In this document: positions 1-9,559 of the stretch, piece by piece | How the letters are laid out: each line of letters opens with the position of its first letter | How positions within the stretch are numbered: position 1 is the first letter of the stretch | NCBI GenBank assembly: GCA_963717375.1 | Contig: OY970329.1 | Location: 2,604,001 to 2,668,000 of the forward strand | Source: VRUE01 sp963717375 | GTDB taxonomy: Bacteria > Actinomycetota > Thermoleophilia > Solirubrobacterales > 70-9 | Reading direction: 5' to 3' | DNA length: 64,000 nucleotides | Program-made: the position numbers and the translations under genes | The notes under the pieces: generated by a model | Told to the model about the DNA's origin: nothing | Seen by the model: the letters and a program-made list of their open reading frames with translations, nothing else | The model's database searches: none

Positions 1-2
1 GT

Positions 3-1145
3 GGCGAACTCGCCTGCCTGGGTGGTGGTGGCGGCACGGCCGCAGCTAGCCCGGCGACGCGGGCCGCCGTCGAAGAGATCCCGCCGGGTCGGTTGCAGAT
101 CTTCCAGGCCGCCGGCACCAGGATCGACATCGACTGGACCTTCCTGGCGAGCATCGGCGAGCAGGAGTGCGGCGCCGGCAACTGCTCGGGGGTCAACAGC
201 TCCGGCTGCGCCGGCCCGATGCAGATCGCTTACGTGCGGGGCTCGGCCTGTAGTCCCGGCTCCGGCCCGACGCTCTGGGAGACCTACAAGTTCGACGGCG
301 ACGGCGATGGCGCCACTGACGTAAACGACCCCGCCGACGCGATCTTCACCGCCGCCCGCATCCTGCGCAAGGTGCTCGGCGCCCCGCCGGCCGGCGGCTC
401 CTATGCCGCCTACCGCCAGGCGGCCTGCGGCTACTACGGCGCCTGCGGAGACGGCATCGCCAACTACGCCGACGAAGTGATGGCGCGGGCGGTCTCCTAC
501 GGCTTCCCGGGCAAGGGAGCGCCACCGCCGGTCAACGCCACAGCAGCCGAACCTGTCACCAGCGCCGGCGTCTCTTCCTGCGGGGCGAGCACCTCGGGCA
601 GCGCCGGCGGCAACGAGATCGTCCGCATCGCCGAGAGCCAGCTCGGCCGCACCGAGAGCCCGCTCGGCTCCAACTGCAACTCCTACGGCCCCTGCCTCGA
701 ATGGTGCTCGCTCTTCGTCGCCTGGGTCTGGGAGCGCGCGGGTGTTCCGCTGAGCGGCGGCACCGCGCCTTATGCCTACTCGGGCTCGATCTATGAATGG
801 GCGAAGGCTCATGAAGCGGGGGCGTCGCTTCCGGGCGGTCCGGCTCCAGGCGAATCCCCGTTCTCCACCGCCACGCCGAACGGGGCGCGGGTCTTGCCTG
901 CGACCGCGACGCCTTCGCCCGGGGACGCGGTCCTCTTCGGCACCGATCCGACTAATAGCGACCACATCGGCATCGTCGAGCGCGTCTTTCCCGGCGGGCA
1001 GATCACGACGATCGACGGCAACTACTCAGACCGGGTGGCTCGTGTCGGCCCGTTCCTCCCGTCTCGCGCTGTCGAATCCGGCGAGCCGGCGCCGATCTTC
1101 GGCTACGCGCATCCTCCGATGGTTTCGGGGGCGGGCAATGACTGA
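3..1145 (+). CDS. lysozyme-like + CHAP peptidoglycan hydrolase, 5' partial
   Basis: Cell-wall hydrolase of the kind carried by conjugative elements to open peptidoglycan for the transfer channel. The reading frame is open to the left edge, so the N-terminus is missing. The first part resembles a lytic transglycosylase: a candidate catalytic Glu lies in IGEQECG, followed by GPMQI, and alternating Cys residues suggest disulfides outside the cell. After a Ser/Gly/Ala linker comes a CHAP-like amidase/endopeptidase domain with the nucleophile Cys in WCSLFVAW and the His in DHIGIVERV. It overlaps the next gene by 8 nt and starts the conjugation-type operon. The family and role are inferred from motifs. 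Confidence 0.7.
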   Translation, partial: GELACLGGGGGTAAASPATRAAVEEIPPGRLQIFQAAGTRIDIDWTFLASIGEQECGAGNCSGVNSSGCAGPMQIAYVRGSACSPGSGPTLWETYKFDGDGDGATDVNDPADAIFTAARILRKVLGAPPAGGSYAAYRQAACGYYGACGDGIANYADEVMARAVSYGFPGKGAPPPVNATAAEPVTSAGVSSCGASTSGSAGGNEIVRIAESQLGRTESPLGSNCNSYGPCLEWCSLFVAWVWERAGVPLSGGTAPYAYSGSIYEWAKAHEAGASLPGGPAPGESPFSTATPNGARVLPATATPSPGDAVLFGTDPTNSDHIGIVERVFPGGQITTIDGNYSDRVARVGPFLPSRAVESGEPAPIFGYAHPPMVSGAGND

Positions 1146-1647
1146 TCGGCTGCGCCTGCTGCTTGATCGCCCGCTCGATCCAAGCGTTGCTCGGGCGGTG
1201 ACTGTGCTCGCCTCAGCAATCTTTGTCGGGGCAGCGGGACTCTTTGTCCTAGGCAGTCAAGGGCATGGTGCGCGGCAGCAGGTCGAGCATGTCGCGTTGC
1301 CGCCGCCGCGTGCAGCTCGGCCTCCAATTGAGGCGAAGGTCGCTCGCGGGCAAGCGCCGCCTCTCTGGTTCTCCAAGCATCAGGATCCCCAGGACATAGA
1401 GGGGAGCCGTGCCGCCAGCCGCGCCGGTCGCGCCCTGAGGGCACACCGGGCTCTCCAACAGGTGCCTTACCGGTCGGGCAAGCTCGCGATCGATCTTGTC
1501 GGCGCGTATGGTGCTCGCGCTGTTGTTCGGGTAAGCGCGCCGACCCTGGCCGACGCGCGAGCTGGATGGCGGCGCTTTCTTCGTCATTACCGCGATGCCG
1601 GGCGCGCATATGTTCCCGTGTTCCGGGCGCGAGAAAGCAGACGCTGA
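1138..1647 (+). CDS. single-pass membrane protein of the conjugative operon
   Basis: 169-residue protein not recognised by family. Residues about 19-42 form one hydrophobic segment (AVTVLASAIFVGAAGLFVLG), so it is probably anchored in the membrane with a basic, Arg/Ala-rich C-terminal domain. The ATG overlaps the upstream stop and the stop shares a base with the next start (TGATG), so it is translationally coupled on both sides. Position between a wall hydrolase and the transfer ATPase suggests a structural or accessory transfer role; that is inference only. Confidence 0.55.
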   Translation: MTDRLRLLLDRPLDPSVARAVTVLASAIFVGAAGLFVLGSQGHGARQQVEHVALPPPRAARPPIEAKVARGQAPPLWFSKHQDPQDIEGSRAASRAGRALRAHRALQQVPYRSGKLAIDLVGAYGARAVVRVSAPTLADARAGWRRFLRHYRDAGRAYVPVFRARESRR

Positions 1648-2936
1648 TGCCGGTGCTTGCGGACGCTCACGCCATGTCCCGGCCGGGAGAGTCGCCCCCG
1701 CCACCTGAGGGCAATCCGAGTCGCCGGCTCATTTGTGGCGATGCGCCCGACGTGCTTACGACGTTGCCGGACGGGAGCGTTCATGCCTGCGTAACCAGTC
1801 CGCCGTACTGGGGTCTTCGCGATTACGGCGTGCCGCCGCGTGTCTGGAATGGGGATCAGGATTGCCGGCACCGCTGGATGCCCGCCAGCCGTGGCGAGTT
1901 CTGCGGGCGATGCCGCGCGTGGCGGGGGTGCCTGGGTCTAGAGCCGACGCCCGATCTATTTGTTGAGCACCTTGTCGCGGTTCTGCGCGAGGCTCGCCGA
2001 GTCCTACGCGATGACGGCACGCTTTGGCTAAATCTGGGCGACAGCTTCGCCGCCAGCCGCAGCTATCAGGTCCCGGACAACATCGGGCGCGACTCGGGAA
2101 CCTCGGTTGGCTCACGGGTACCGCCCAACTTGAAGCCAAAGGACCTCATCGGAATTCCCTGGCGGGTTGCGCTCGCCCTTCAGGAAGACGGTTGGTGGCT
2201 TCGCTCCGACATTGTTTGGGAGAAGCCGAATGCAATGCCGGAGTCGGTGAGCGATCGCCCGACGCGTTCCCACGAGTTCATATTTCTTCTGAGCAAGAGT
2301 CGTCGCTACTTCTATGACGCGGACGCTGTTCGCGAACCAGACAAGGGCGGCCGTGCGGGTAACGGATACGTTCGGCCGCAGCGGCTGAGCTATGGCGGCG
2401 AGTCAGTGCCGCGCGGTCAAGACGAGGAATGGGTCGGAGGAGCCGGACGCAACCGGCGCAGCGTTTGGACCGTCGCGACTCAATGCTTCAAAGGGGCACA
2501 CTTCGCCACCTTCCCGGAAGGCTTGGTCGAGCCGTGCATCCTCGCTGCCACCGCGCCAACGGCGTGTTCAGTTTGCGGCGCTCCCTGGCGGCGCATTGTT
2601 GAGTCAAAGCGCCTGGTCGCGGGCGAGAGCGCGCCGTCCGGGAGGCAGAGCGCAGACGAGGGCTTGCGCACCGGCCGCGCCGGCAGTCCCTCATGGGTTC
2701 ATGCCGGCAAGGTTCTAAATCTCCGAGAAACGGTTGGCTGGGAACCGACCTGCCGGCACGACGAGCCCGGCAGCCGTTGCGTCGTCCTCGATCCGTTCGC
2801 CGGTATGGCGACGACTGGGATCGTTGCTGAGCGGCTGGGCCGCGACTTCATCGGCGTCGAGCTCAGCCCTACCTACGCTCAGATGGCTCGGACTCGGCTT
2901 GCGGAGAAGGGGAGTCCATCGAGGCGAGCACGATGA
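1647..2936 (+). CDS. site-specific DNA methyltransferase (beta-class order)
   Basis: SAM-dependent amino-methyltransferase of the N6-adenine/N4-cytosine type. The catalytic motif TSPPYW lies near residue 50 and the SAM-binding motif DPFAGMATTG near the C-terminus, the order typical of beta-class enzymes. Between them are conserved blocks such as KDLIGIPWR and SDIVWEKPN, and Cys pairs (CGRC, CSVCG) that look like zinc knuckles. ATG 1647 was chosen because it overlaps the upstream stop as TGATG; other ATG codons lie inside. No restriction endonuclease is visible nearby, so it is probably an orphan methylase protecting the element or altering host marking. Confidence 0.85.
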   Translation: MPVLADAHAMSRPGESPPPPEGNPSRRLICGDAPDVLTTLPDGSVHACVTSPPYWGLRDYGVPPRVWNGDQDCRHRWMPASRGEFCGRCRAWRGCLGLEPTPDLFVEHLVAVLREARRVLRDDGTLWLNLGDSFAASRSYQVPDNIGRDSGTSVGSRVPPNLKPKDLIGIPWRVALALQEDGWWLRSDIVWEKPNAMPESVSDRPTRSHEFIFLLSKSRRYFYDADAVREPDKGGRAGNGYVRPQRLSYGGESVPRGQDEEWVGGAGRNRRSVWTVATQCFKGAHFATFPEGLVEPCILAATAPTACSVCGAPWRRIVESKRLVAGESAPSGRQSADEGLRTGRAGSPSWVHAGKVLNLRETVGWEPTCRHDEPGSRCVVLDPFAGMATTGIVAERLGRDFIGVELSPTYAQMARTRLAEKGSPSRRAR

Positions 2937-4054
2937 ACGCCCGCCGTGAGCCCGCTGGCCTGATCGGCAAGGCGAAGGGACGCTGGAATCCGATCAAGAC
3001 CTTCTGTCTCTTTTCCGGCGGCGGCGACTCCGGAGTGCTCGCGCACCTATGCCGGGACCATTACGACGCGCTGCTCTACATCGACACGGGCACCGCTATC
3101 CCGACCTCGGGAGAGCCACCGATCGGCGGCGTTGAGGATCACGTTAGGGGGTTCGCTCGCGAGCTCGGAAAGCCGCTGATCGTCCGGCGGTCGGGGGACG
3201 CGTTCCGAACGATGGTGCTCGGTGACGAGCTCTGGTGGCGGCGCTACCGAAAAGAAGTCAAGTCGCACAAAGGCGGTCTGACGGTCGAGCAGATGATCGC
3301 GGAGGACAGGCAGGCCGGGCGCACCTCAAGCAAGCAGTACGGCAACGCGCCGTATGGATTTCCCGGCAAGGGGCAGCACGGCAAGGCGTACTCGCGGCTT
3401 AAGGAGCGCCGGATCGAAGAAGTCCTCCGGCAGGCGAAGCAGGGCCATTCGCGGAATTCGGCAGTCCTGTTCCTTTCGGGAATCAGACGATCCGAGAGTC
3501 GTCGGCGGGCTCGCCGCGAGCCATTGAACGAGCGAGGCTCGGCGAAGTTTTGCAATCCGCTGATCGATTGGACCGCTGCCGACATGGCGGCGTACCGGAC
3601 ACGGTTCGATCTACCTCAGTCGGACGTGGCTGCCCTGCTGCATCGCTCAGGCGAGTGCAACTGTGGAGCATTCGCCCAAGCAGAGGAGGAGCGAGCGCTA
3701 ATGCGCGCGTTCTGGCCGGCTTGGTGGGCAGCCACGATCGAAGCCCTAGAGGCTGAGGCTCAGGCTCGCGGAATCCGCTGGTGTCGCTGGGGCGGATACG
3801 ACGTCGCCGGCAACCAAGCAGCGGGACGCTCGGCCGAGAAAGTAGGCGTCCTCTGCGCCAGCTGTGCGGGCCGGAGTTTCGACACCGAGGACGCCCCGGC
3901 GGCCACTCCTGGGGGCGACCTCGCGGCCGCCCTCCAGGGCGATCAACGGGCCACGCCGATTTCCCGACAACGCGGCCAAATGGCGCGCTGCAAAAGGGAT
4001 TCCGCCGACGCAAAAACGCTGAAATCTCCGCGTCAATCTCGGGTCAGGCTTTGA
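2933..4054 (+). CDS. PP-loop PAPS reductase-like enzyme (DndC/phage type)
   Basis: Adenylate-forming PP-loop ATPase of the phosphoadenosine phosphosulfate reductase superfamily. The P-loop FSGGGDSG lies near residue 26. A CxC pair (GECNCGAF) and a CxxC pair (LCASCAG) toward the C-terminus could ligate an Fe-S cluster, as known for APS reductases and DndC. No sulfate-assimilation partner genes are present. The gene sits ATGA-coupled to a DNA methyltransferase, so a role in sulfur-based or other nucleic-acid modification is plausible but unproven. Family confidence is good; substrate unknown. Confidence 0.7.
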   Translation: MNARREPAGLIGKAKGRWNPIKTFCLFSGGGDSGVLAHLCRDHYDALLYIDTGTAIPTSGEPPIGGVEDHVRGFARELGKPLIVRRSGDAFRTMVLGDELWWRRYRKEVKSHKGGLTVEQMIAEDRQAGRTSSKQYGNAPYGFPGKGQHGKAYSRLKERRIEEVLRQAKQGHSRNSAVLFLSGIRRSESRRRARREPLNERGSAKFCNPLIDWTAADMAAYRTRFDLPQSDVAALLHRSGECNCGAFAQAEEERALMRAFWPAWWAATIEALEAEAQARGIRWCRWGGYDVAGNQAAGRSAEKVGVLCASCAGRSFDTEDAPAATPGGDLAAALQGDQRATPISRQRGQMARCKRDSADAKTLKSPRQSRVRL

Positions 4055-6702
4055 TGGCGAAGCGCGATCGATCGGACCCGGCTCTCATGCTCGCAATCGT
4101 CGCGGGCGCGATCCTGCTCGCAGTCGGCAAGGCGCTCTCGAATATCCAGATCGATCGCCTCCTCGCGCGCCCGTCGATAGTGGCTCCGCTCTCACTCGGC
4201 GGAACCATGATCGCCACGGCGCTGGCGACTCAGCGGCTTCGCAAGACTCGCGCGGCTCTCGACTCACGAGTCTCGATCGCTGTCGTGCCGGCCGACGAAT
4301 TCAAACCGTCGATCGATTCTGTTCTTCGCCTCGCTAGTCAAATCAGTCGGATCGATCGCAGTATCGGAGGCTGGTTCGATCGTCGGGGGTCGGCGCTCGG
4401 CGTCTCGCTTTCCTCGGATGCTGACGGCCGACTCGCCTACATCGTCTCGGTGCCGGGCCGCGCGCGCGAGCTGCTGAGGAGCGCTTTCCTGGGGTATCAG
4501 GGCGTTGAGCTGCGCGACGGCGAAGCGGTATTCGCTGACGACGCGAATGTGTGCTCGGATGACAGCAACGAAACCGTTCTGCGAACCGAGCTCGTCCTTG
4601 CGAAGCCCAGCATCGAGCCGCTTGCGCGGTTGAGTCTCGACCCTGATCCGCTCCAGGCGTTCGCCGTCGCTCTGCGGAGCCTTCGACCCGCCGACGGTGA
4701 CGACGCGTCGGTGCGTTTCGATCTACTGCCGGCGGCCGGCCTGCGCCGAACGCGTCTGCGGCGTGTCCTTCGACGCGAGGCGAAGCGCCGGCACGGCAAT
4801 CCAATCCAGCTTCCCGAATGGCTTGGCGGAAACGGCGGCGAGGGCCAGTCGCGCGAGCCGGCCGAGCTCGCAGAGCGGAGGGACGTAGCGTCGGCTCTCG
4901 ACGCCAAGCTCCGAGATTCGGGCCCGCTTTTCGAGGCACAGGTTCTCGTTCGCGTTCGGGCCAAGGATCGCGCTCGTGCAAAGGCCACGATGCAGGCGCT
5001 TCTATCTGCGTTCGGTCCGTTGTCCTCTCGCAACTGGCTTCGGGCGTCCGGGCTCCCAATCCCTGGCCTGGCGTTCATTGGCTCGGACGCTTGGATGCTG
5101 CGCCGTGGTTTTGACCGGCGATTTGACTCGGGGCTCTTTCGCCCAAGACGCAGGAACATTCTCACGGCGCACGAGCTCGCCGGCTTCCTCAAGCCGCCGA
5201 CCGTCGATTGTCTCTCCGAGAACGTTCTTCGCTCGGGGGCGTTGCTTGCTCCCGCGCCGCCTCTCCCAATATTTAGGCGCGACGACAAGAGGCTGATTCC
5301 GCTTGGCCGCGTCGTCAGAGAATCAGGCGAGGAGATCGTCGCCGTGCGGACTGCGGACAGCTTTTTCAGCTACATCGCCGGCAGAAGCAGATTCGGAAAG
5401 ACCGAGCTCGCGATCGCCCAGTTCGTCCACCTTGTTAGGAGTGGGCACGGCGGGCTCTTTCTCGATCCGCACGGCGACGCCCTCGACAGAATTCTTCCCT
5501 ATCTCACCGAGCCGGCTTTGGCCCGTCGGGTCGTTCGGATCGACCTTGGACCCGGCAGCGCTTCGCGCTCGCAGCCTGGCTGGAACCTATTTGAGCTGAA
5601 GGGACGCAACGCCGAGGAGGCGGAGGGGCGAGTCGAAGCGGTCGTGGACGCCTTCTCGTCTGCACTCGAATGGGGAGATCGCAGCACGCGCGCGATCAAT
5701 CTCACGACGCAGGCCGCGACCGCATTGGCCGCGATCGCGCGAGTGCTGCCGCCCGCGAAGGCTCCGACGATCTTTCAAATACCGACGCTCTTGACGAATG
5801 ACGAGTGGCGCGAGGCGGTGCTGCCATTCCTGCCAGCCGCGTCACGCAGCTTTTGGCTCGATCGCTTTGGGCGCTTGGCCGAGGAGGCGATTACGCCACT
5901 CACCAACATGATCGACCGGCTGCGCGCCTCCTCGGCGGCGTCAACCCTTCTCGGACAGAGCCAGAGCAGCTACCGGGCACGAGAAGCGATGGACAAGGGC
6001 TTGATTGTTCTGGCGTGTCCCGGCTCGGGCGGAACGCGGGATCGACTGCTCGCCAATCTCCTCGTTTTCGATCTCTTTCATGGTGCAAAGAGCCGGGGCG
6101 AGCTTGACCCCAATCAGCGTCGGCTTTTCTTTGCCTGTCTTGACGAGATCCAGTCGTTTGATGGGGGGTCGTCTGAAAACCTCGCGGCGCTCGTGGAGCA
6201 GACGGCCAAGTTTGGGCTGAGGGGCATTTTCTGCAACCAGAACCCAGAGCGCTTGAGCGGGCCGACGCTCAACGCACTGACGACGAATCGCTCGCACCTG
6301 ATATCGACGGCGCTCAACGCCCACGCCGCGTCTCTTCTAACGAAGGAGTGGGGTGGCGAACCCAGCTCCACGGCGCTTAGCAAGTTGCCCCGCTATCGCT
6401 TCATCGCCCAGGTAACCGACGAAGGCGACCTGAGTAAGCCGTTCGCACTTGGCGGCGTTCGGGTTGAGGAAATCCTTACTGCCGGCAAACCCGATCGGGT
6501 TAAGGCAATCGAGGGTTTCAGCGTGACGCCCCGAATGTCGCCCCGCGATGCTCTGGCCCACCTTGAGCGACTAGACGACGAAATCCTTGCCGAGCTCCGC
6601 AGGCTGAGGCGAGGAAGCGAAGCCGTGGCGGCTTCGGAGCCTGCCGACGACGAGACGGCTGAAGGTTTCGAGCCGGTGCGGGTCGCGCGGAGGCGATCGT
6701 GA
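4054..6702 (+). CDS. conjugative transfer ATPase (TraD/VirD4-VirB4 class)
   Basis: Large FtsK/HerA-type ATPase expected to pump DNA or power a type IV secretion-like channel. N-terminal residues about 9-55 contain two hydrophobic stretches, consistent with inner-membrane anchoring. The Walker A is GRSRFGKTE, followed by GGLFLDPHGD, and the Walker B is FFACLDEIQSF. ATG 4054 was chosen because it overlaps the preceding stop as TGATG; the frame is open further upstream but would overlap the PP-loop gene. It is GTGA-coupled to the replication-relaxation gene. This pairing is common on actinobacterial integrative conjugative elements. VirD4-like coupling protein and VirB4-like ATPase cannot be separated here. 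Confidence 0.75.
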   Translation: MAKRDRSDPALMLAIVAGAILLAVGKALSNIQIDRLLARPSIVAPLSLGGTMIATALATQRLRKTRAALDSRVSIAVVPADEFKPSIDSVLRLASQISRIDRSIGGWFDRRGSALGVSLSSDADGRLAYIVSVPGRARELLRSAFLGYQGVELRDGEAVFADDANVCSDDSNETVLRTELVLAKPSIEPLARLSLDPDPLQAFAVALRSLRPADGDDASVRFDLLPAAGLRRTRLRRVLRREAKRRHGNPIQLPEWLGGNGGEGQSREPAELAERRDVASALDAKLRDSGPLFEAQVLVRVRAKDRARAKATMQALLSAFGPLSSRNWLRASGLPIPGLAFIGSDAWMLRRGFDRRFDSGLFRPRRRNILTAHELAGFLKPPTVDCLSENVLRSGALLAPAPPLPIFRRDDKRLIPLGRVVRESGEEIVAVRTADSFFSYIAGRSRFGKTELAIAQFVHLVRSGHGGLFLDPHGDALDRILPYLTEPALARRVVRIDLGPGSASRSQPGWNLFELKGRNAEEAEGRVEAVVDAFSSALEWGDRSTRAINLTTQAATALAAIARVLPPAKAPTIFQIPTLLTNDEWREAVLPFLPAASRSFWLDRFGRLAEEAITPLTNMIDRLRASSAASTLLGQSQSSYRAREAMDKGLIVLACPGSGGTRDRLLANLLVFDLFHGAKSRGELDPNQRRLFFACLDEIQSFDGGSSENLAALVEQTAKFGLRGIFCNQNPERLSGPTLNALTTNRSHLISTALNAHAASLLTKEWGGEPSSTALSKLPRYRFIAQVTDEGDLSKPFALGGVRVEEILTAGKPDRVKAIEGFSVTPRMSPRDALAHLERLDDEILAELRRLRRGSEAVAASEPADDETAEGFEPVRVARRRS

Positions 6703-7568
6703 GCACTGACCATCGCGGGCTCCCGGCCAATGCCGTCGAGATCGTGGCGTCGGTTGCGCAGCATCGGGCTCTCTCCACGCAACAGGCTCGGGAAATCCAC
6801 CTGCCGAACGTGGGCAAGCGATGGAGCCAGCGCGTTATGGCGCGGATCGAGCGTGCAGGCTTGCTCGCGCACGCCCGCACGCCAACCGCTCCGCAGCGCC
6901 TTTGGTTTGCGACCGACGCCGGAGCACGCGCCGCAAGGGAAGCCGGCGCGATGGAGGGGAACCCGCGTCTCTTTAGCGCCGAGGAAATCGCGGGTCCGCT
7001 GCAGGCGCACACGGCGGCCGTGAACGATGCCGCGATCAGCTTCCTGCGAGTTGCGCGCGAGCGGGGAGACGATTTCGGCCCGCTCTCGTGGCGACAGGAG
7101 GTGGCGCACCCGCTGAGTGTCGGCGGTCGGGGTCGAAGTCGGCGGACACTTTTCGCGGATGCCGTGCTCACTTACCTGCGGCTTACCGACGACGAGGTAT
7201 TGATCGAGCAACGATTCCTAGAGCTCGACCGCGCGACCATGTCGGTGGACAGCCTCGCGGCTGAGTTGGGTCGCTATGCGCGCCTCTACCGCGCGACGGA
7301 TGGGGCGCGACCCATTTGGCTACCTCGTTACCCGCGCTTCCCGCCCGTGCTCTGCGTGCTCGCGGCGGCGTCACGAGCCGTCCTCGAGCGACGACGAGAC
7401 ACCGCGCTCGCGCTCATGCGGAGCAACCCCGAGCTTGCGGAGGCGCGCGAGGTTTCGGTCTCCGTTTGCCTTGCCGACGATCTCAGAGAGTGCGGTCCAT
7501 TTGCGCCGATTTTCTATCGCCCAAGCGCTCCCGGCGAGCCCGTGAACTGGCTTGGGGAAGCCAAATGA
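6699..7568 (+). CDS. replication-relaxation family protein
   Basis: 289-residue protein matching the pattern of actinobacterial replication-relaxation (Replic_Relax) proteins: an N-terminal winged-helix region (LSTQQAREIHLPNVG, then RIERAGLLAH) and a downstream acidic, relaxase-like segment with DAVLTYLRL and EQRFLELDRATM. These proteins act in plasmid and conjugative-element DNA processing. The GTG start overlaps the ATPase stop (GTGA). No separate relaxase is seen in the window, so this may be the DNA-processing partner of the ATPase; the exact biochemical role is not established from sequence. Confidence 0.7.
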   Translation: MSTDHRGLPANAVEIVASVAQHRALSTQQAREIHLPNVGKRWSQRVMARIERAGLLAHARTPTAPQRLWFATDAGARAAREAGAMEGNPRLFSAEEIAGPLQAHTAAVNDAAISFLRVARERGDDFGPLSWRQEVAHPLSVGGRGRSRRTLFADAVLTYLRLTDDEVLIEQRFLELDRATMSVDSLAAELGRYARLYRATDGARPIWLPRYPRFPPVLCVLAAASRAVLERRRDTALALMRSNPELAEAREVSVSVCLADDLRECGPFAPIFYRPSAPGEPVNWLGEAK

Positions 7569-7716
7569 GCGCTTGCGGCGGGGCTACCCTCTGGCTACGA
7601 TTTGAGGCAATAAATAAGGGGATGCTGCGCCCTCAAAAGCGCGATCCCGACACGGCGAACCCGCCGCGCTGGAACGCGACGGGCCGCCACTTCAGACACA
7701 GGAGGTACTGGCTCCC

Positions 7717-8100
7717 ATGTCCATTGTTCACTCTAGGCGCTGCCGTCAAGTTGCAGGGCGCGCGGGCAGTTCGATCGTCGGCCGACAATCAGGTCGACCG
7801 ATCGGCGTTGGACTCCATCAACAGAAGTGCCGTACTCGTGCATCCTGCGATCGCGGCGGTGTATCGGTGATGGTCGCGCCCGTCACGAGAACCGCGCCAA
7901 GCCCCGACGCCGAGCGCTGGCGAGACAAGCACGGCCTTGCTGAACATTTCGCGTGCGGCATTCGCTGGATCGAGGAGCGAATGGCCGAAGGGATGCCGCA
8001 CAAGTACATCGCCGGTCGGGCAAAGTTCAAAGTAAGCCTGGTTGAACCCTGGCTCGATCAGCATGGCTTTATCGAGCATCGAGCGGGTGATGCAGCATGA
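7717..8100 (+). CDS. small DNA-binding-like protein coupled to the integrase
   Basis: Encodes up to 127 residues. A strong Shine-Dalgarno (AGGAGGT at 7700-7706) precedes ATG 7717. The first 50 residues look low in coding character, and an in-frame ATG at 7870 gives a 76-residue protein that is the likelier conserved core. That core (IRWIEERMAEGMPHKYIAG, then KFKVSLVEPWLDQHG) has the look of a helix-turn-helix. It overlaps the integrase start by 4 nt, the usual place for an excisionase or recombination directionality factor. The function is inferred from size and position only. Confidence 0.5.
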   Translation: MSIVHSRRCRQVAGRAGSSIVGRQSGRPIGVGLHQQKCRTRASCDRGGVSVMVAPVTRTAPSPDAERWRDKHGLAEHFACGIRWIEERMAEGMPHKYIAGRAKFKVSLVEPWLDQHGFIEHRAGDAA

Positions 8101-9251
8101 GCGCGCCTGCCATTGCAACCCGAGAGAAGCCGGCCACCAAACGCCGCAAAGCCAAGAAAGTAAAGAAGCAATATCTCGGCCGTATCTACATCGGCCGTGA
8201 CGATGATGGCAAGCAGGAATTCGAGCACGTTGGTTGGTTCGAGAGAAAGAAAGAACGCGATATTGCCGTCGCCAAAGCGAAGGCAGCGCGAGGCGCGGTG
8301 GAAGCACGAATTCCGACTTGCGACGAATACGTGGACCGCTATCTAAGGGACTACGCGCGTCGCAATCGAGACTCGTCCTTCGATATTGCAACCGAGCGCC
8401 TCGCTCGTTTCCGCGCCGACTTCGCCGGCCGTCGCATGGACATTCCCCGATCGGAGCTCAAGGATTGGATGAATGGGGAGGGGGATTGGTCGCATCGCGA
8501 GCCGATCCCGAAAGGCTTTCGGCCCTCAATCGTCACGCTCTATAACCACGCGATCGATGAGGACGATGTTCCTCTTAGACGTAGCCCGGCGCGCAAACTC
8601 GGGGGTCGAACCAAGAGCAGACGGTCGCAGACGCCACCGCCGACCGAGGAGGAGTTTCAGCGATTGCTGGATGCCTGCTCGGTGCTAGGCGACTACGCGC
8701 CGAGGATGCGCGAACTGATGCTGTTCGCTGCGTACGAGCTCATGCGGCCGAGCGAGCTCTATGCCCTCAAGGAATCCAAGATCGATTTTCGGCGAATGAG
8801 GGTTCTTAAGGACGCGCGTCTATATAGGGGCAAGCTCGACGCGCCAAAGACGGGCGTTGTCCTCATACCGCTTACCCAGCCGGCCTGCGACGCGATCGCA
8901 GGCCGCACCCCCAATGACGCCGGGTTGATCTTCCTGTCGAAGGAAGGCAAACGGCTCTCTCAGGCCACCCTCTCGGGCTACTGGGCCCAAGTTAAGGCAG
9001 CGGCTGGGCTCGACTTCGATTTCTACCACGCGACCAAGCACTACGGCGTTCATTTCATGTGGGTCGAAATGGGAATGCACCCGCGAGCCATTGCCTCATT
9101 GGCCGGCTGGAAACTCAAAACGGTCATTGAGATGTTGGAAACCTACGGGCACGGTGACGTAGGGGCGATGGAGCAAGTGGACGAGGCCTTCTCTCGCAAG
9201 AGCGGCACACGAGTCCGCCACCTGCAGACGATCACGGAGCTGGCGGCATGA
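8097..9251 (+). CDS. tyrosine recombinase/integrase 1 (HATKH variant)
   Basis: Site-specific integrase of the element, 384 residues. It has an AP2-like N-terminal segment (GRIYIGRDDDGKQEFEHVG), a SAM-like core-binding domain and a C-terminal catalytic domain. Catalytic positions visible: Arg in LMRPSELYAL, the HxxR box as HATKH (Lys at the Arg position), Trp in LAGWK at the third His/Trp position, and the nucleophilic Tyr in LETYGHGD. It is close to integrase 2 at 16.0-17.1 kb. The start is ATGA-coupled to the small upstream gene and the stop overlaps the next start. Confidence 0.88.
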   Translation: MSAPAIATREKPATKRRKAKKVKKQYLGRIYIGRDDDGKQEFEHVGWFERKKERDIAVAKAKAARGAVEARIPTCDEYVDRYLRDYARRNRDSSFDIATERLARFRADFAGRRMDIPRSELKDWMNGEGDWSHREPIPKGFRPSIVTLYNHAIDEDDVPLRRSPARKLGGRTKSRRSQTPPPTEEEFQRLLDACSVLGDYAPRMRELMLFAAYELMRPSELYALKESKIDFRRMRVLKDARLYRGKLDAPKTGVVLIPLTQPACDAIAGRTPNDAGLIFLSKEGKRLSQATLSGYWAQVKAAAGLDFDFYHATKHYGVHFMWVEMGMHPRAIASLAGWKLKTVIEMLETYGHGDVGAMEQVDEAFSRKSGTRVRHLQTITELAA

Positions 9252-9559
9252 TGGGCTCGGGACACAAACACGATCGGGCCGAGCTACCGCATGCTGGCGA
9301 TCGGGCGCGGCTCTGTCGCCTTGTCGAGCGCTTTCCTCATTTCTGGATCGCCGCTGGTGCAACGGGCACCGTTAGCGAAGCGTCGGAGAATCTGATCGCC
9401 CTCCGAATGGACAAGCACGTTTATGGCGCTGAGGAATGGGACAACGAGCTCTGTTGGACCGCCGACGATGGCGCTCTGTATCCCGGGCCGGAGGCCGAGC
9501 GGATCGCCCGCGCCTTTTACGCCGACGTCGAAGTCACCCCTCCAGGCTTCTTCTTCTGA
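9248..9559 (+). CDS. hypothetical protein downstream of integrase 1
   Basis: 103-residue soluble protein without a recognised family. It is acidic and aromatic toward the C-terminus (EEWDNELCWTADD, ending PPGFFF) and starts in ATGATG overlapping the integrase stop, so it is co-translated with the integrase. No membrane segment or signal peptide is seen. Confidence 0.5.
   Translation: MMGSGHKHDRAELPHAGDRARLCRLVERFPHFWIAAGATGTVSEASENLIALRMDKHVYGAEEWDNELCWTADDGALYPGPEAERIARAFYADVEVTPPGFFF

Noticed and set aside
1..324. Long Arg/Pro-rich frame at the left edge
   Set aside because: It is out of frame with the wall hydrolase, which has clear motifs over the same bases; composition is typical of a high-GC shadow frame.
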